A stretch of DNA of 64,000 nt, from contig NZ_FNEG01000004.1 in NCBI RefSeq assembly GCF_900100075.1, positions 578,375 through 642,374 of the forward strand, written 5' to 3'. The DNA comes from Chryseobacterium jejuense. Its GTDB lineage: Bacteria; Bacteroidota; Bacteroidia; Flavobacteriales; Weeksellaceae. The position numbers and the translations under genes are program-made. Below, in pieces: positions 1 to 9,202 of this stretch; positions within the stretch are counted from its first letter, which is position 1, and each line of letters opens with the position of its first letter. The notes under the pieces are model-generated. The model searched no databases and was not told where the DNA came from. It saw only the letters and a program-made list of their open reading frames with translations.

Positions 1-513
1 TTCTCCGTTTGACCCCATTCTTGGATTATAAAGACTTCTGATGTTATCCAGTCTACTCTTTCTTGCATTATCCTCAGCAATACTATTGGTCTTTGCAGCC
101 AGATATTTATCCCCCAGATTTTCTCTTGGAGTGGTAAAGAATTTTTCCAGTTCTGCTTTATCAAACCCATTTTCATTGAAAAGATGGTATTTTACAGCCA
201 ATTGATGGGCTACAATTTTATCCACCTTAAATGAGGTAGTGAGTACTTCATAAGGAATCTGAGTTGTTTTTCCATCTGCAGACTTCATATCCAGATAATA
301 TAGAAACTGCTCTTTGGCCAGGGTAACTCCTTTTAAGTCGGCATCAAAAACCTTCTCATTAGCCAGATTATAAAACTCAAAATGATCTCTGTAAGGCGAC
401 TTCAGGATTCCCACTTCCTTTTCATTGAATAGAATCTTATCTTTTTTCAGCTGTATCTTTTGTGAAAATACTATGCCTGAAAACATTAAAGCAAGAAATA
501 AGTATATTTTCAT
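1..513 (-). CDS. Exported protein of unknown function, C-terminus outside the window
   Basis: This open frame starts at an ATG at 511-513 on the minus strand and runs off the left edge, so only the first 171 residues are visible. The N-terminus (MKIYLFLALMFSGIVFSQK) is a clear Sec signal peptide with cleavage expected near FSQ. The mature part is charged and soluble-looking (for example FNEKEVGILKSPYRDHFEFY). I recognise no catalytic motif or domain. An envelope location is inferred from the signal peptide only. No TAnnTTTG box is visible in the 50 bases upstream. Confidence is high that the gene is real and nil about its function. Confidence 0.75.
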   Translation of the reverse strand, partial: MKIYLFLALMFSGIVFSQKIQLKKDKILFNEKEVGILKSPYRDHFEFYNLANEKVFDADLKGVTLAKEQFLYYLDMKSADGKTTQIPYEVLTTSFKVDKIVAHQLAVKYHLFNENGFDKAELEKFFTTPRENLGDKYLAAKTNSIAEDNARKSRLDNIRSLYNPRMGSNGE

Positions 514-993
514 AGTTCCGTTTTTAATCAATTAGTTTTAGGTGGAAAAATACGAAAAAAAATAAAGAGAAGAGAAATTGGAAGCTGGAGGTTATTGTTG
601 TACGGTGAACTCTTATTTGTTGTTTGATGAATCCTAATAATGGTAATTAAAAATTAATATAATGCTTGAAAATCAAGAATATAATGATACTATTGAGATT
701 ATTCGTTGGAATGAAAAAATATAAAATAGTCACAAAAGATTTTCATCTTTAGTGGTCTTTTCTGACATATTATTTTGAGCTTCTAAAGTGTTAAAAAAAT
801 AAAGCTCTTGTGCCTTTTGTGGTTAATGCAAAGATAACTGAGAAAATAATTCAGAAATATGATAAAAAAAGGAGTCACAATATTGAGATTCCTCCTTCGT
901 CGGAATGACAAAGTGTAAAAAATTAATAAAAGACTTAATTATATACTCTAACTTCAAAAACTTCCTTCTTCCAGCATCAGGCTTCCTGTCCTC
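514..993. other. 480-bp intergenic region with dispersed-repeat-like fragments
   Basis: No credible coding frame is seen here. Two stretches look like degenerate dispersed repeats. One is a GGAAGCTGGAGG fragment at about 579-590, related to GGAAGCTGGAAG at 15286-15297. The other is a GAGATTCCTCCTTCGTCGGA stretch at about 884-903 followed by ATGACAAAG. A weaker relative of the second lies near 39812-39840. The repeat nature is inferred from these partial similarities within the window; genome copy number cannot be seen. Confidence 0.4.
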
Positions 994-1758
994 CTAGTTC
1001 TTCAGCCAGTTCAGACATTCAGCGATCTGCATTTTACTGATAAAAACCTCATCACTTACTTCAGGCTTGGGAGAAAGTTTTAATTCTACTTTCTGACTTG
1101 AATGTTTAATGATTTCTGTAATCGCTTCTTTATTGATGATAAACTTTCGGTTTACTTTAAAGAAAACCTGTGGATTCAGTTTTTGGATAATATCTTTAAT
1201 GGTATCATCAAAAATATAGGTTTGATTATCCATTGTAGTAAGGAAAAGGTATTTTCCGGAAGCAAAGAAGTAGGCTGTATTTTGCTCGTCTACAGATTTC
1301 AATTTATTGCCTTCTCTTACCATGAAACGTTTCATCATCTCAGTATCTTCTCCCTGGCGCAAGGTAGAAATGGATTTCAATAAAGGTTCCGGATCGAAAT
1401 TATTTCTGATGGAAACAAATTTCTGTAATGCCTGATGAAGATCTTCTTCTTCAAAAGGTTTCAGCACATAGTCTATGGTAAAATGTTTGAAAACCCGCAT
1501 TGCATACTCATCAAATGCTGTAATAAAGATGATGGGAGTAAAAAGCTCTACCTGCTCAAAGATTTCCAGACTCATCCCGTCGCCAAGATGAATATCCATA
1601 AAAATAAGATCTACAGAGTTATTTTCAAAGAAGTCAATTGCCTTTTTTTTAGAACGAAGAACTTCTATTTCCGTCACGGGAATGATGCTTTGTTTATCCA
1701 AAAGATCTTTTAGATAATTAACAGCCAGCAGCTCATCTTCTATAATGGCAATTTTCAT
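994..1758 (-). CDS. LytTR-family response regulator
   Basis: A 254-residue DNA-binding response regulator. Residues 1 to about 120 form a receiver domain with acidic pocket E7/D8/E9, phospho-acceptor D55 (LIFMDIHLGDG) and the switch lysine K100 (YVLKPF). Residues from about 145 to the end match a LytTR DNA-binding domain (KYLFLTTMDNQTYIFDDTIK, then FFKVNRKFIINKEAI). This domain class binds DNA as beta-strand repeats and typically works with LytS-type kinases such as the one encoded at 9203-10798. The gene is the last of the minus-strand block kinase, protease, SusC, SusD, regulator. A strong terminator and a perfect TAnnTTTG box sit just upstream, so it may be transcribed on its own from a very short or absent leader. 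Target genes are inferred to be the neighbouring uptake genes. Confidence 0.9.
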   Translation of the reverse strand: MKIAIIEDELLAVNYLKDLLDKQSIIPVTEIEVLRSKKKAIDFFENNSVDLIFMDIHLGDGMSLEIFEQVELFTPIIFITAFDEYAMRVFKHFTIDYVLKPFEEEDLHQALQKFVSIRNNFDPEPLLKSISTLRQGEDTEMMKRFMVREGNKLKSVDEQNTAYFFASGKYLFLTTMDNQTYIFDDTIKDIIQKLNPQVFFKVNRKFIINKEAITEIIKHSSQKVELKLSPKPEVSDEVFISKMQIAECLNWLKN

Positions 1759-1763
1759 AAATA

Positions 1764-1771
1764 CAAAAGTA
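1764..1771 (-). promoter_or_regulatory. -7 box TACTTTTG for the LytTR regulator
   Basis: Read on the minus strand this is TACTTTTG, a perfect TAnnTTTG flavobacterial -7 box. It ends only 5 bases before the ATG at 1758 and abuts the T-run of the upstream terminator. If used, the mRNA would be leaderless or nearly so. No convincing -33 TTG is visible, because that position lies inside the terminator hairpin. Confidence 0.45.
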
Positions 1772-1808
1772 CAAAAAAACCGCTAGAACGGTTAAATTCT
1801 AGCGGTTT
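1771..1808 (-). terminator. Intrinsic terminator after susD
   Basis: A 12-bp perfect stem (1777-1788 with 1797-1808, AAACCGCTAGAA) with an 8-base loop is followed on the minus strand by a T-run. It lies directly downstream of the SusD gene ending at 1834. Confidence 0.85.
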
Positions 1809-1833
1809 CAGGGGTTGTTAATATGAAGTATTG

Positions 1834-3153
1834 TTATAAATTAGGATTATTCTTCCTCGCACTCATTGGATATTCTATTGTATATCTCGGATCATTCTGC
1901 TGAAGAATATAGTCCTTACCGTTAATGGTATGTTTAATTTCTTTCTGGTTAGCTCTTCTCAGATCAAACCATCTGTGTCCTTCTGCTGCAAATTCTCTCG
2001 CTCTTTCATCAAGGATAAAATTCATGAAGTCTGCAGTGTTCATTGGAGTTATTGTATTCTGAACAACAGTAAAACCTTCCGGAGTATATCTGTTTTTAAG
2101 AACTTTTGATAAGATTTCCTTTGCTTCATCAAGTTTGTTCAGTTTTAGAAGAGCCTCCGATTTTATGAAATACATTTCTGTAGTTCTGAAGGATACTTTA
2201 AATTCTGAGCTTCCTTTTTTAATGATTTTATACTGGCTTCCATTTTTTTCAAAATAGAGTTTAAACCTTTTATCTGCAGTGTTGTTGAATTTTGACATCA
2301 GCTCAGAAGATGCAAAAGATAAGTTCTGTGCAGCACTGTCAAATACATCATCCAAAGCCATAATAGATTCTACAGACATATAATGATGAGGCAGTGTGCT
2401 GCTTGCATTCAGGTCAACCAAGTCTCCTTTCATCGCTAATGCCTGCTCTGCGTAGGATAACGCTTTGTTCCAATCATTCTGATAAAGAGCTGTTCTTGCC
2501 TGTAAAGCAACTAATGCAATCTTAGAAAATCTGTAATTGATTCCGGCAGTTTGCTTTTGTTCTACCATAAAACCTTCTGCCTTGCTCATATCTGCATGAA
2601 TCTGGTTATATACTTCCTGCACGCTGGATGGTTTCAATACAGCCTCAATATCCATTTCAAGACTGATAGGAACTCCTCTGTCTGAAGAAGCTGTAGCACT
2701 ATTGTATGGTTTCGCATATAAATTCACCATATCAAAATAAGCATAAGCACGCAGTGCATAAGCTTCAGCAAGGATTTGTCTCTTTTCAGGAGAGTCTGCC
2801 ATTGTTTTGCTTCCTTCATTGATGATCTGATTCAGATAAAAGATCACTGAATAAAACTTCACCCATGGAAACTCTGCTGTTGCAGAATCATTGTTTGTGT
2901 CTTTCCACATTGCAATTTCACGGTATACATTGAAATCGCTAATATTTTCATTGATTGTTACCTCATCGGTACGAAGCACTGATAAAGACTTGTGAGCAGG
3001 ATATTTTGCATAGGCTGATGTAAGAACTTTACGGTAATCTTCAACAGTAGTTGGAATTACTTTTCCTTCAGGTTGAATATCCAAAAATCTATCACATCCT
3101 ACAGTGGTAAAACTGATAACGGCTAATGCTATAATAGTTGTTATTTTTTTCAT
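1834..3153 (-). CDS. SusD/RagB-family nutrient-binding outer-membrane lipoprotein
   Basis: A 439-residue surface lipoprotein. The N-terminus (MKKITTIIALAVISFTTVGC) carries a type II signal peptide with lipobox TVGC, giving a lipidated Cys20. Family hallmarks are the TPR-rich N-terminal half (AEAYALRAYAYFDMVNLYAK at about 125-150) and the C-terminal ERAREFAAEGHRWFDLRR signature near 385-405. SusD-like proteins sit as a lid on a SusC TonB-dependent channel and capture the substrate. The gene starts 11 bases after the SusC stop, so the two are co-transcribed. The adjacent metalloprotease suggests that the ligand is a peptide or proteolysis product and not a glycan. That substrate assignment is inference. 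Confidence 0.92.
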   Translation of the reverse strand: MKKITTIIALAVISFTTVGCDRFLDIQPEGKVIPTTVEDYRKVLTSAYAKYPAHKSLSVLRTDEVTINENISDFNVYREIAMWKDTNNDSATAEFPWVKFYSVIFYLNQIINEGSKTMADSPEKRQILAEAYALRAYAYFDMVNLYAKPYNSATASSDRGVPISLEMDIEAVLKPSSVQEVYNQIHADMSKAEGFMVEQKQTAGINYRFSKIALVALQARTALYQNDWNKALSYAEQALAMKGDLVDLNASSTLPHHYMSVESIMALDDVFDSAAQNLSFASSELMSKFNNTADKRFKLYFEKNGSQYKIIKKGSSEFKVSFRTTEMYFIKSEALLKLNKLDEAKEILSKVLKNRYTPEGFTVVQNTITPMNTADFMNFILDERAREFAAEGHRWFDLRRANQKEIKHTINGKDYILQQNDPRYTIEYPMSARKNNPNL

Positions 3154-3164
3154 TTTTTTAAGTT

Positions 3165-6100
3165 TTAAAAAGAAACATTAAATCCTACTGTAACCGATTT
3201 AGCAATAGGCTGTGCATAAATATTACCATACGTTTCCGGATCAAAAAATCCTTTATATCCATTACTGAATACAAACAGGTTACGTCCTTCCACGCTCAGT
3301 CTAAGGCTATTGATTCCCATAGGAGCCGTAAACTCTTTTGGTAATGTATAACCCAGACGAATGCTGCTGATTCTTAGATAACTTACCTCCTTAGCCCATA
3401 TATCAAGCAATCCATATGTATTGGAACGGTTACCCGCAAACCATTTATTAGCCATCCAGCCATTTGGATTAGCATCCATATCCGGACTTGTAATTCCCGG
3501 TAATGAACCTCCAGCTTCGTTAACTTCTCTTGTATAATTTCTTCCTCTGTCCAAATCCATTCCTCGGTAAGAAGGGCTACGCATCACCGTCTGCTTAAAG
3601 TTGAATGTTGCAGCAATAGTCAGATCAAAATTCTTCACTTTAAAGTTGTTGATGATCCCTCCTGTAAATTTAGGATCTCTGTCTCCTACGTAAGTAAATA
3701 GGTTTCTCAGTTCTTTGTTTGTTAATTTTGTATCTACAAACTGCCCGGGAAGGAAGTCTGCATATACGTCATACAATTTGAAGAACTCTTCGGCAGATAC
3801 CTTTTCATTTCCTTTCCAGAATAATGGATTTCCATAGGCATCCATTCCTGCAGTTTTTAAAGCAAACACTGCGTTTACAGGAAGACCTTCTCTGGATGGA
3901 AGCATCGCATTGTCACGAGGCTGCTCACTTAGCACATTACTCTTGTTATGAGCAAAGTTGATGGTAGTAGACCACTTGAAGTTTGCGTTGTCTATGTTTC
4001 TGGTAGATAAAGCCAATTCAAAACCTTTGTTCGTAAGGCTTCCCCAGTTCATCATGGTATATTCAAATCCCGACTCAAGCGGAGTTTCCTTCATACTGAT
4101 CATATCTGTTCCTTTTCTGCTGTATACATCAGCAGTAAGATTGATACGGTTTTTAAACAACCCTAAGTCAAGACCAAAGTTGACATTTGTTGTTTTTTCC
4201 CAACGAAGTTTATCGTTTGGCGGGCTGATTACGTTAATTACATCTTCTCTCATTCCCGGAAGAATATTGGCATAATTGTATTCACCAATAAAGAATGGTG
4301 AAGTATTACGGTCAATATTTCCCTGAAGACCATAAGAAGCTCTCAGCCTAAGGTTGGAAACAGGAGTTATATTCTGCATAAAGTTTTCCTTCGTTACCAG
4401 CCATGAACCTGAAACAGCCCATATCGGAAGATATTTATATTTTTTGTTGACCCCAAATAAGTTGGTACCATCATATCTTACACTTCCAAAGAACGTATAC
4501 TTCTGATCGTATGTATAGGAAGCCGTAGCAAACATGGATGCATAAGCATTCTCTACTGGTGGCATTTCACGATACGTTTCGTACTTTTTCTCTGCTGCAA
4601 AATTGGAGCTAGGGAAAGCAATCGGAGTTGCAGTTCTTGTATTTTTGTTATATCCAAAAGCTCTGGTAAGGGTTGTATTATCTTCTGTCTTACGAAGCTC
4701 TGTTCCTGCCATCAAATCAATTTCATGTACAGAATTGATTTTAGTATTGTAGGTTCCCTGTAATTTCCAGTTGTATTGGAAGAAATCATTATCCCAGTTT
4801 TGTTTAACGTCTCCGGCAGGTAGGAAATATTTATATCCTCCGTCTTTATAATAACGGGTTCCTTCCTTCATCTTTCTTGTAAAATACGTCTCCTGTCCGG
4901 CATATTTTTCCGTCTTATTGGTATCATACTGAATCCCCAACTGAGAAGTAAATTTCAGATTTTTTGAAACTTTATATTCTAAATCTAAAATAGCCTTTAA
5001 TGAATGGTTTTTCAATGTATAACTTGTATTCTGTCTTTCTTCTAAGAAGTTGAAAGGAATATACGTATCTGCGAAACCATCGATATCTTTATCATATCTG
5101 TAGCTTCCATCCGGGTTGAACGGATTCATGTATGGATTGGCATTTCTTGAATAATTAATCGGGCTTGCTGCAGCATCTGCATCCGTCATAAATGATTCTT
5201 TCTCACTTTGAGTACCAAAAACAGAAATCCCAGCCGTTAACTTATCACTTAACTTATAATTATTCTTTAAAGTAAGGTTATAACGTTTAAATCCAGTACC
5301 AATGGTTGTACCTTCTTCATCATAGTATCCTAAAGAGAAATAGTAATCTGAAGTTTCTCCACCTCCGGAAATACTCACTCCATATTGTTTATTGATGGCA
5401 TTTCTGTACAACAATTTACCCCAATCAGTAGTGTTATTTCTTAACGCATTGATTTGATTACGTGTGACTGGAGTTAAGGCATCAAGTCCACCATTCCTAA
5501 AATCGTTAAGCTGGCTGTTTTGAGTTAAAATCCTCATCACTTCTCCTTTGTCTGCACGGTAAGTAAGATCTGCACGTTTGGCAAGCATTAGTTCAAGATC
5601 TACTTTCTCTGATGCATTCATCAGGTTTAATTTTTCAAAATCAGGACGAGCGGTTACGAAAGTATCTGCAGAGAAATTTAATCTCATGGTTCCTTTCTTT
5701 CCTTTCTTCGTGGTGATAGAAATTACCCCATTTGCTGCTCTTGCCCCATAAATTGCTGTTGCTGCAGCATCTTTCAGAATGGTAATATCTTCAATATCAT
5801 TCGGGTTTAACCCTGCAATAGAGAAGTTCTGAAGCTGATCGATATTATCCTTATCACTGAAGTTGGGCACATCATTTCCTTCTAATGGAAGACCATCAAT
5901 TACCCATAGCGGATCCTGCGGACCAGATAAAGACGCTGTTCCACGGATTCTGATTTTCGCAGGTCCTCCCGGAGATCCTGTTTCCGGAGTAACCACTACC
6001 CCGGCAATCTGTCCGGATAGCATCTGGTCTACACTCGCAACACCAGCCTGGCTGATGTTATCCATTTTTACCGTAGCAACCGCTGAAGTCTGTTTACGTT

Positions 6101-6497
6101 TCTCTATCTTTTGATATCCGGTAATGATAACTTCCTGAATTTTATTTTTATCTGAAACTTCAGGTACCAATCTTACCGTATAATTGGTTTTATCTTCATT
6201 AATCAAAATAATACGGGATTCATATCCCGGAAAGCTTACCAGAATAGATTTTGTATCTACCGGAATTTCCAGTATAAATTTCCCGTCTTTATCGGCTACT
6301 GTACCTACTGATACACTTTCGATAATTCCCGTAAGATCCGTTTTAGTAGAAACGGATTGTGTTTCTATTTTTACAGATGCTCCTGCAATTACGCTGGAAG
6401 TATTACCGTCTTCTATCTTTCCTGTAATGGTCTTCTTTTCCTGAGCCAACGCAACCTGGGCCGCTAAAAGAGGTAAAAGGATTAGAGTTTTTTTCAT
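3165..6497 (-). CDS. SusC/RagA-family TonB-dependent outer-membrane transporter
   Basis: A 1110-residue TonB-dependent channel. A Sec signal (MKKTLILLPLLAAQVALAQ) is followed by a carboxypeptidase-regulatory-like domain (ITGKIEDGN to about residue 110), then the plug with the TonB-box-like region (IQEVIITGYQKIEKRK). SusC plug signatures are DPLWVIDGLPLEG and AAATAIYGARAANGVISITT. A long beta-barrel ends in the aromatic-terminated strand SVTVGFNVSF, as expected for Bam-dependent barrels. Only 6 bases separate it from the protease upstream and 11 from SusD downstream, so all three form one operon. The N-terminal domain is longer than usual because of a Ser/Thr/Ile-rich insertion (SVSTKTDLTGIIESVSVGTV). 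Substrate unknown; peptide import is inferred from the protease neighbour. Confidence 0.94.
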   Translation of the reverse strand: MKKTLILLPLLAAQVALAQEKKTITGKIEDGNTSSVIAGASVKIETQSVSTKTDLTGIIESVSVGTVADKDGKFILEIPVDTKSILVSFPGYESRIILINEDKTNYTVRLVPEVSDKNKIQEVIITGYQKIEKRKQTSAVATVKMDNISQAGVASVDQMLSGQIAGVVVTPETGSPGGPAKIRIRGTASLSGPQDPLWVIDGLPLEGNDVPNFSDKDNIDQLQNFSIAGLNPNDIEDITILKDAAATAIYGARAANGVISITTKKGKKGTMRLNFSADTFVTARPDFEKLNLMNASEKVDLELMLAKRADLTYRADKGEVMRILTQNSQLNDFRNGGLDALTPVTRNQINALRNNTTDWGKLLYRNAINKQYGVSISGGGETSDYYFSLGYYDEEGTTIGTGFKRYNLTLKNNYKLSDKLTAGISVFGTQSEKESFMTDADAAASPINYSRNANPYMNPFNPDGSYRYDKDIDGFADTYIPFNFLEERQNTSYTLKNHSLKAILDLEYKVSKNLKFTSQLGIQYDTNKTEKYAGQETYFTRKMKEGTRYYKDGGYKYFLPAGDVKQNWDNDFFQYNWKLQGTYNTKINSVHEIDLMAGTELRKTEDNTTLTRAFGYNKNTRTATPIAFPSSNFAAEKKYETYREMPPVENAYASMFATASYTYDQKYTFFGSVRYDGTNLFGVNKKYKYLPIWAVSGSWLVTKENFMQNITPVSNLRLRASYGLQGNIDRNTSPFFIGEYNYANILPGMREDVINVISPPNDKLRWEKTTNVNFGLDLGLFKNRINLTADVYSRKGTDMISMKETPLESGFEYTMMNWGSLTNKGFELALSTRNIDNANFKWSTTINFAHNKSNVLSEQPRDNAMLPSREGLPVNAVFALKTAGMDAYGNPLFWKGNEKVSAEEFFKLYDVYADFLPGQFVDTKLTNKELRNLFTYVGDRDPKFTGGIINNFKVKNFDLTIAATFNFKQTVMRSPSYRGMDLDRGRNYTREVNEAGGSLPGITSPDMDANPNGWMANKWFAGNRSNTYGLLDIWAKEVSYLRISSIRLGYTLPKEFTAPMGINSLRLSVEGRNLFVFSNGYKGFFDPETYGNIYAQPIAKSVTVGFNVSF

Positions 6498-6503
6498 TGC
6501 TGT

Positions 6504-9089
6504 TTATTTGTTTAAAGCCTCTTCAATACGAATAATTAAGTCTGTGTAATGCGCTCTTGAAGCGTCATCACCTCTGTATCTGGTGTTGTTCATTATATTC
6601 AGAACTTTTTGAAGCTCTGCTCTCTTGTACGTCGTAACTTCAGATACTCTCTTCATGGATGAATAATTGATGTTTCTAAGGTTTTTACCTTCTTCATGAT
6701 AGTTGCAGATCATTGGCATATTCAGCGTCTGATCTGTTTTCAATGTTTTTACGGCTGTTTTTTCGAATAATTTGTTCACCGAAACAATCAATGCATCCAC
6801 GTAATTCTTCTGGGCCATTTTCTCAAGCATTGTAAGGCTTCCTTTCTTGTTAAAAATGGCTGTTCTCACTTGTTCAAATAAGTTTTCTACAGTGTAGATC
6901 TTATCTTTAGAACCTGACACCTCATGCTTTAATTCGTTCTCAAGAAGTCTAAGCAATCGGTCATCCATAAACAGGGAATAGATATTGGCATACTGCATTC
7001 CTCTTGCCAGGGTATATGGCGTCTGTTCAAATGGTCCCATTGGTGAATTTTTCACCGAATAGGTCTTTTCCGTAATTGGATTAAAGAATAACCATTCCGG
7101 AAGGTGAATTGAATTTTTAACCAAATAATCAACCGCTCTTCTCTGGGTTTCAGCAGGAACTGCTTCATAGGCTTTTTTCTTGTTTCCGAAAACTGTATTG
7201 TTCAGATAAATACCACCTACATTTGCCATTACATGTCCTGTATACAGATCCCATTGTCCAATAACACCCATGTATAATTTACCTGCATCCGTATAATCTT
7301 TTCCGTCTTCATAGGTCCATTTTAAAAGATTATTAGATACAACTTTCAGGTTTTTCATTCCGTATTCGCTGGCTTTCATGGCATCATCACCCAAATCTTC
7401 CGACTGTGAGCGTGGATCTATGGTTTCAAGGTAGCTCTGCTGTTCACCATAGAAATACAATGGATCATCTTCATGTTTATCAATCAGATTTTTTAATGCT
7501 CTTTTCTCTGCGAATTCATCCTGATACCAACGGTATCCCCATTCAATAGCATACTTATCATAGATTCCAATTTTTGGAGTGATGGCTGTAACACCATCTT
7601 CCGGCTGGGCAACGTAGTTGTAACGTGCATAATCCATGATGGAAGGTGCCGTACCACCCATTTTATCTGTAAATTCTTTGGAACGAAGCGATTCTACAGG
7701 GAATGCAAAAGAAGATCCCATATTATGCTTTAGTCCGAAAGTATGTCCCACTTCATGAGATGATACAAAACGGATAGCTTCTCCCATATATTCATCACTG
7801 AATTTATTGGCTCTCGCTTTCGGATCGATAGGGCCTATCTGAATTCTCATCCATTCCTGAAGAGAAGTCATTACATTATGCCACCAGATGATATCCGCTT
7901 CAATGATCTCCCCACTTCTCGGATCCACTACAGATGGTCCCATCGCGTTAGACTTTGGAGACGCTGCATAGGTAATCACAGAATATCTTACATCATCAAT
8001 ATCAAAATCTTCATCTTTTTCATCCGGCATCTTAGCAATCACTGCATTTTTGAAACCTGCCTGTTCAAAAGCAACCTGCCAGTCATGAACTCCGGCAATG
8101 ATTTTCTCACGCCATTGTTTTGGTGTTGAAGGATCTATATAATAAACGATCTGTTTTTTAGGCTCTACGAGTTCACCTCTCAGATATTTTTCCTTGTCTT
8201 CGTCTTTAGGCTCCAGGTTCCAACGAGTGATGAAAAATTTCTCATCCATTTTCTGCTGCTGGTCATTAAAAAACCAATGCTTTTCACTAAAGAATCCTAC
8301 TCTTGCGTCTGCAATCCTTGGTTTCATAGGAATTTTAGGAAGCAATACCAGGTTACTGGTTACTCCAAGTGTTACCGGTAAATCTACTCCACCTTCATTT
8401 ACAGAAGTAGTTAATTGAGATTTCACCACAAGGTTTTCCGGGAATGTTTTTACTCCATCAATAAAGGAAAGACTTGATTTTACTGATCCGCCAAGACCTA
8501 CATTAGCCAACACATCATTAAAGCTTTTCTGATTTCCGTCAAAAACCTTATTCACTTTAATGGCTACCGAAGTAGAATCATTGTTCTGGGCTTCAATATC
8601 AAAAACCTCAATGACAGATCCTGAAAAGTTATCTTTAACAGATTTTGTAATGGCATCATTTTTAGGAGAAGATACCTTAGCTTCAGAAGTTCTTACCCAT
8701 ACCTTTTTAGCCACTCTGTCTCTGTGAAAAGAAATGATCTTATTTTCATAATTCATTCCTTTGTTCAAACCTGCCTCATTCACCTGTAATGGCACCTGAG
8801 AAAGCTTGTTCACTACCAAAAACTGGCGTTCCATCAAACTGTCAGGAATTTCAAAATAAAGGTCTGTTTTTACCTGAATAGTATTGAAAAGTCCTTTTTT
8901 ATAAGTCCCTTTCTTAATCAGTTCGTCAATTTTTTTAGCTTTTTTTGATGATGAAACATCAGCTTTTTCGGTTTTGTCCTTGGTCGTTTTTACAGTATCT
9001 TTTTTCTGTGCAAGAACTGCCGGCGATGCCATAGCTAGTCCCAGATACAGTGCAAGCCTGTAATTCTTCATTAAAATAGTCCGATTCAT
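6504..9089 (-). CDS. Secreted zinc-dependent metalloprotease (DUF5117/DUF5118/DUF4953 family)
   Basis: An 861-residue exported protease. A Sec signal occupies about residues 7-28 (KNYRLALYLGLAMASPAVLA); M7 is an alternative start. The zinc site HEVGHTFGLKHN at about 445-456 is a metzincin-type HExxHxxGxxH motif, followed by a Met-turn candidate (PSIMDYARYNY near 485). Family architecture has an N-terminal DUF5118/DUF5117-like region with SQVPLQVNEAGLNKGMNYEN and a C-terminal DUF4953-like region. These proteases are common in Bacteroidota but have few characterised members. It is encoded 6 bases upstream of SusC, which is an unusual coupling since SusCD loci more often carry glycoside hydrolases. 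It probably acts in the periplasm or on the surface to supply or trim peptides for the SusCD pair. Confidence 0.9.
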   Translation of the reverse strand: MNRTILMKNYRLALYLGLAMASPAVLAQKKDTVKTTKDKTEKADVSSSKKAKKIDELIKKGTYKKGLFNTIQVKTDLYFEIPDSLMERQFLVVNKLSQVPLQVNEAGLNKGMNYENKIISFHRDRVAKKVWVRTSEAKVSSPKNDAITKSVKDNFSGSVIEVFDIEAQNNDSTSVAIKVNKVFDGNQKSFNDVLANVGLGGSVKSSLSFIDGVKTFPENLVVKSQLTTSVNEGGVDLPVTLGVTSNLVLLPKIPMKPRIADARVGFFSEKHWFFNDQQQKMDEKFFITRWNLEPKDEDKEKYLRGELVEPKKQIVYYIDPSTPKQWREKIIAGVHDWQVAFEQAGFKNAVIAKMPDEKDEDFDIDDVRYSVITYAASPKSNAMGPSVVDPRSGEIIEADIIWWHNVMTSLQEWMRIQIGPIDPKARANKFSDEYMGEAIRFVSSHEVGHTFGLKHNMGSSFAFPVESLRSKEFTDKMGGTAPSIMDYARYNYVAQPEDGVTAITPKIGIYDKYAIEWGYRWYQDEFAEKRALKNLIDKHEDDPLYFYGEQQSYLETIDPRSQSEDLGDDAMKASEYGMKNLKVVSNNLLKWTYEDGKDYTDAGKLYMGVIGQWDLYTGHVMANVGGIYLNNTVFGNKKKAYEAVPAETQRRAVDYLVKNSIHLPEWLFFNPITEKTYSVKNSPMGPFEQTPYTLARGMQYANIYSLFMDDRLLRLLENELKHEVSGSKDKIYTVENLFEQVRTAIFNKKGSLTMLEKMAQKNYVDALIVSVNKLFEKTAVKTLKTDQTLNMPMICNYHEEGKNLRNINYSSMKRVSEVTTYKRAELQKVLNIMNNTRYRGDDASRAHYTDLIIRIEEALNK

Positions 9090-9120
9090 TCCAAATAGTA
9101 AATATCTTAGTTTCAGCTGG

Positions 9121-9128
9121 CAAAGCTA
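9121..9128 (-). promoter_or_regulatory. -7 box TAGCTTTG for the protease-susCD operon
   Basis: On the minus strand this reads TAGCTTTG, a perfect TAnnTTTG, 31 bases before the protease ATG at 9089. It lies in the 113-bp gap after the kinase gene. It would let protease, SusC and SusD be transcribed separately from the kinase. No clear -33 element is visible. Confidence 0.5.
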
Positions 9129-9202
9129 TAGGTATAGTGAATTATATAGAGTGTTTTAGGGAGTGAAAGGTGATTATTCGGGAGTGAATGGATTTTTCCA
9201 TT

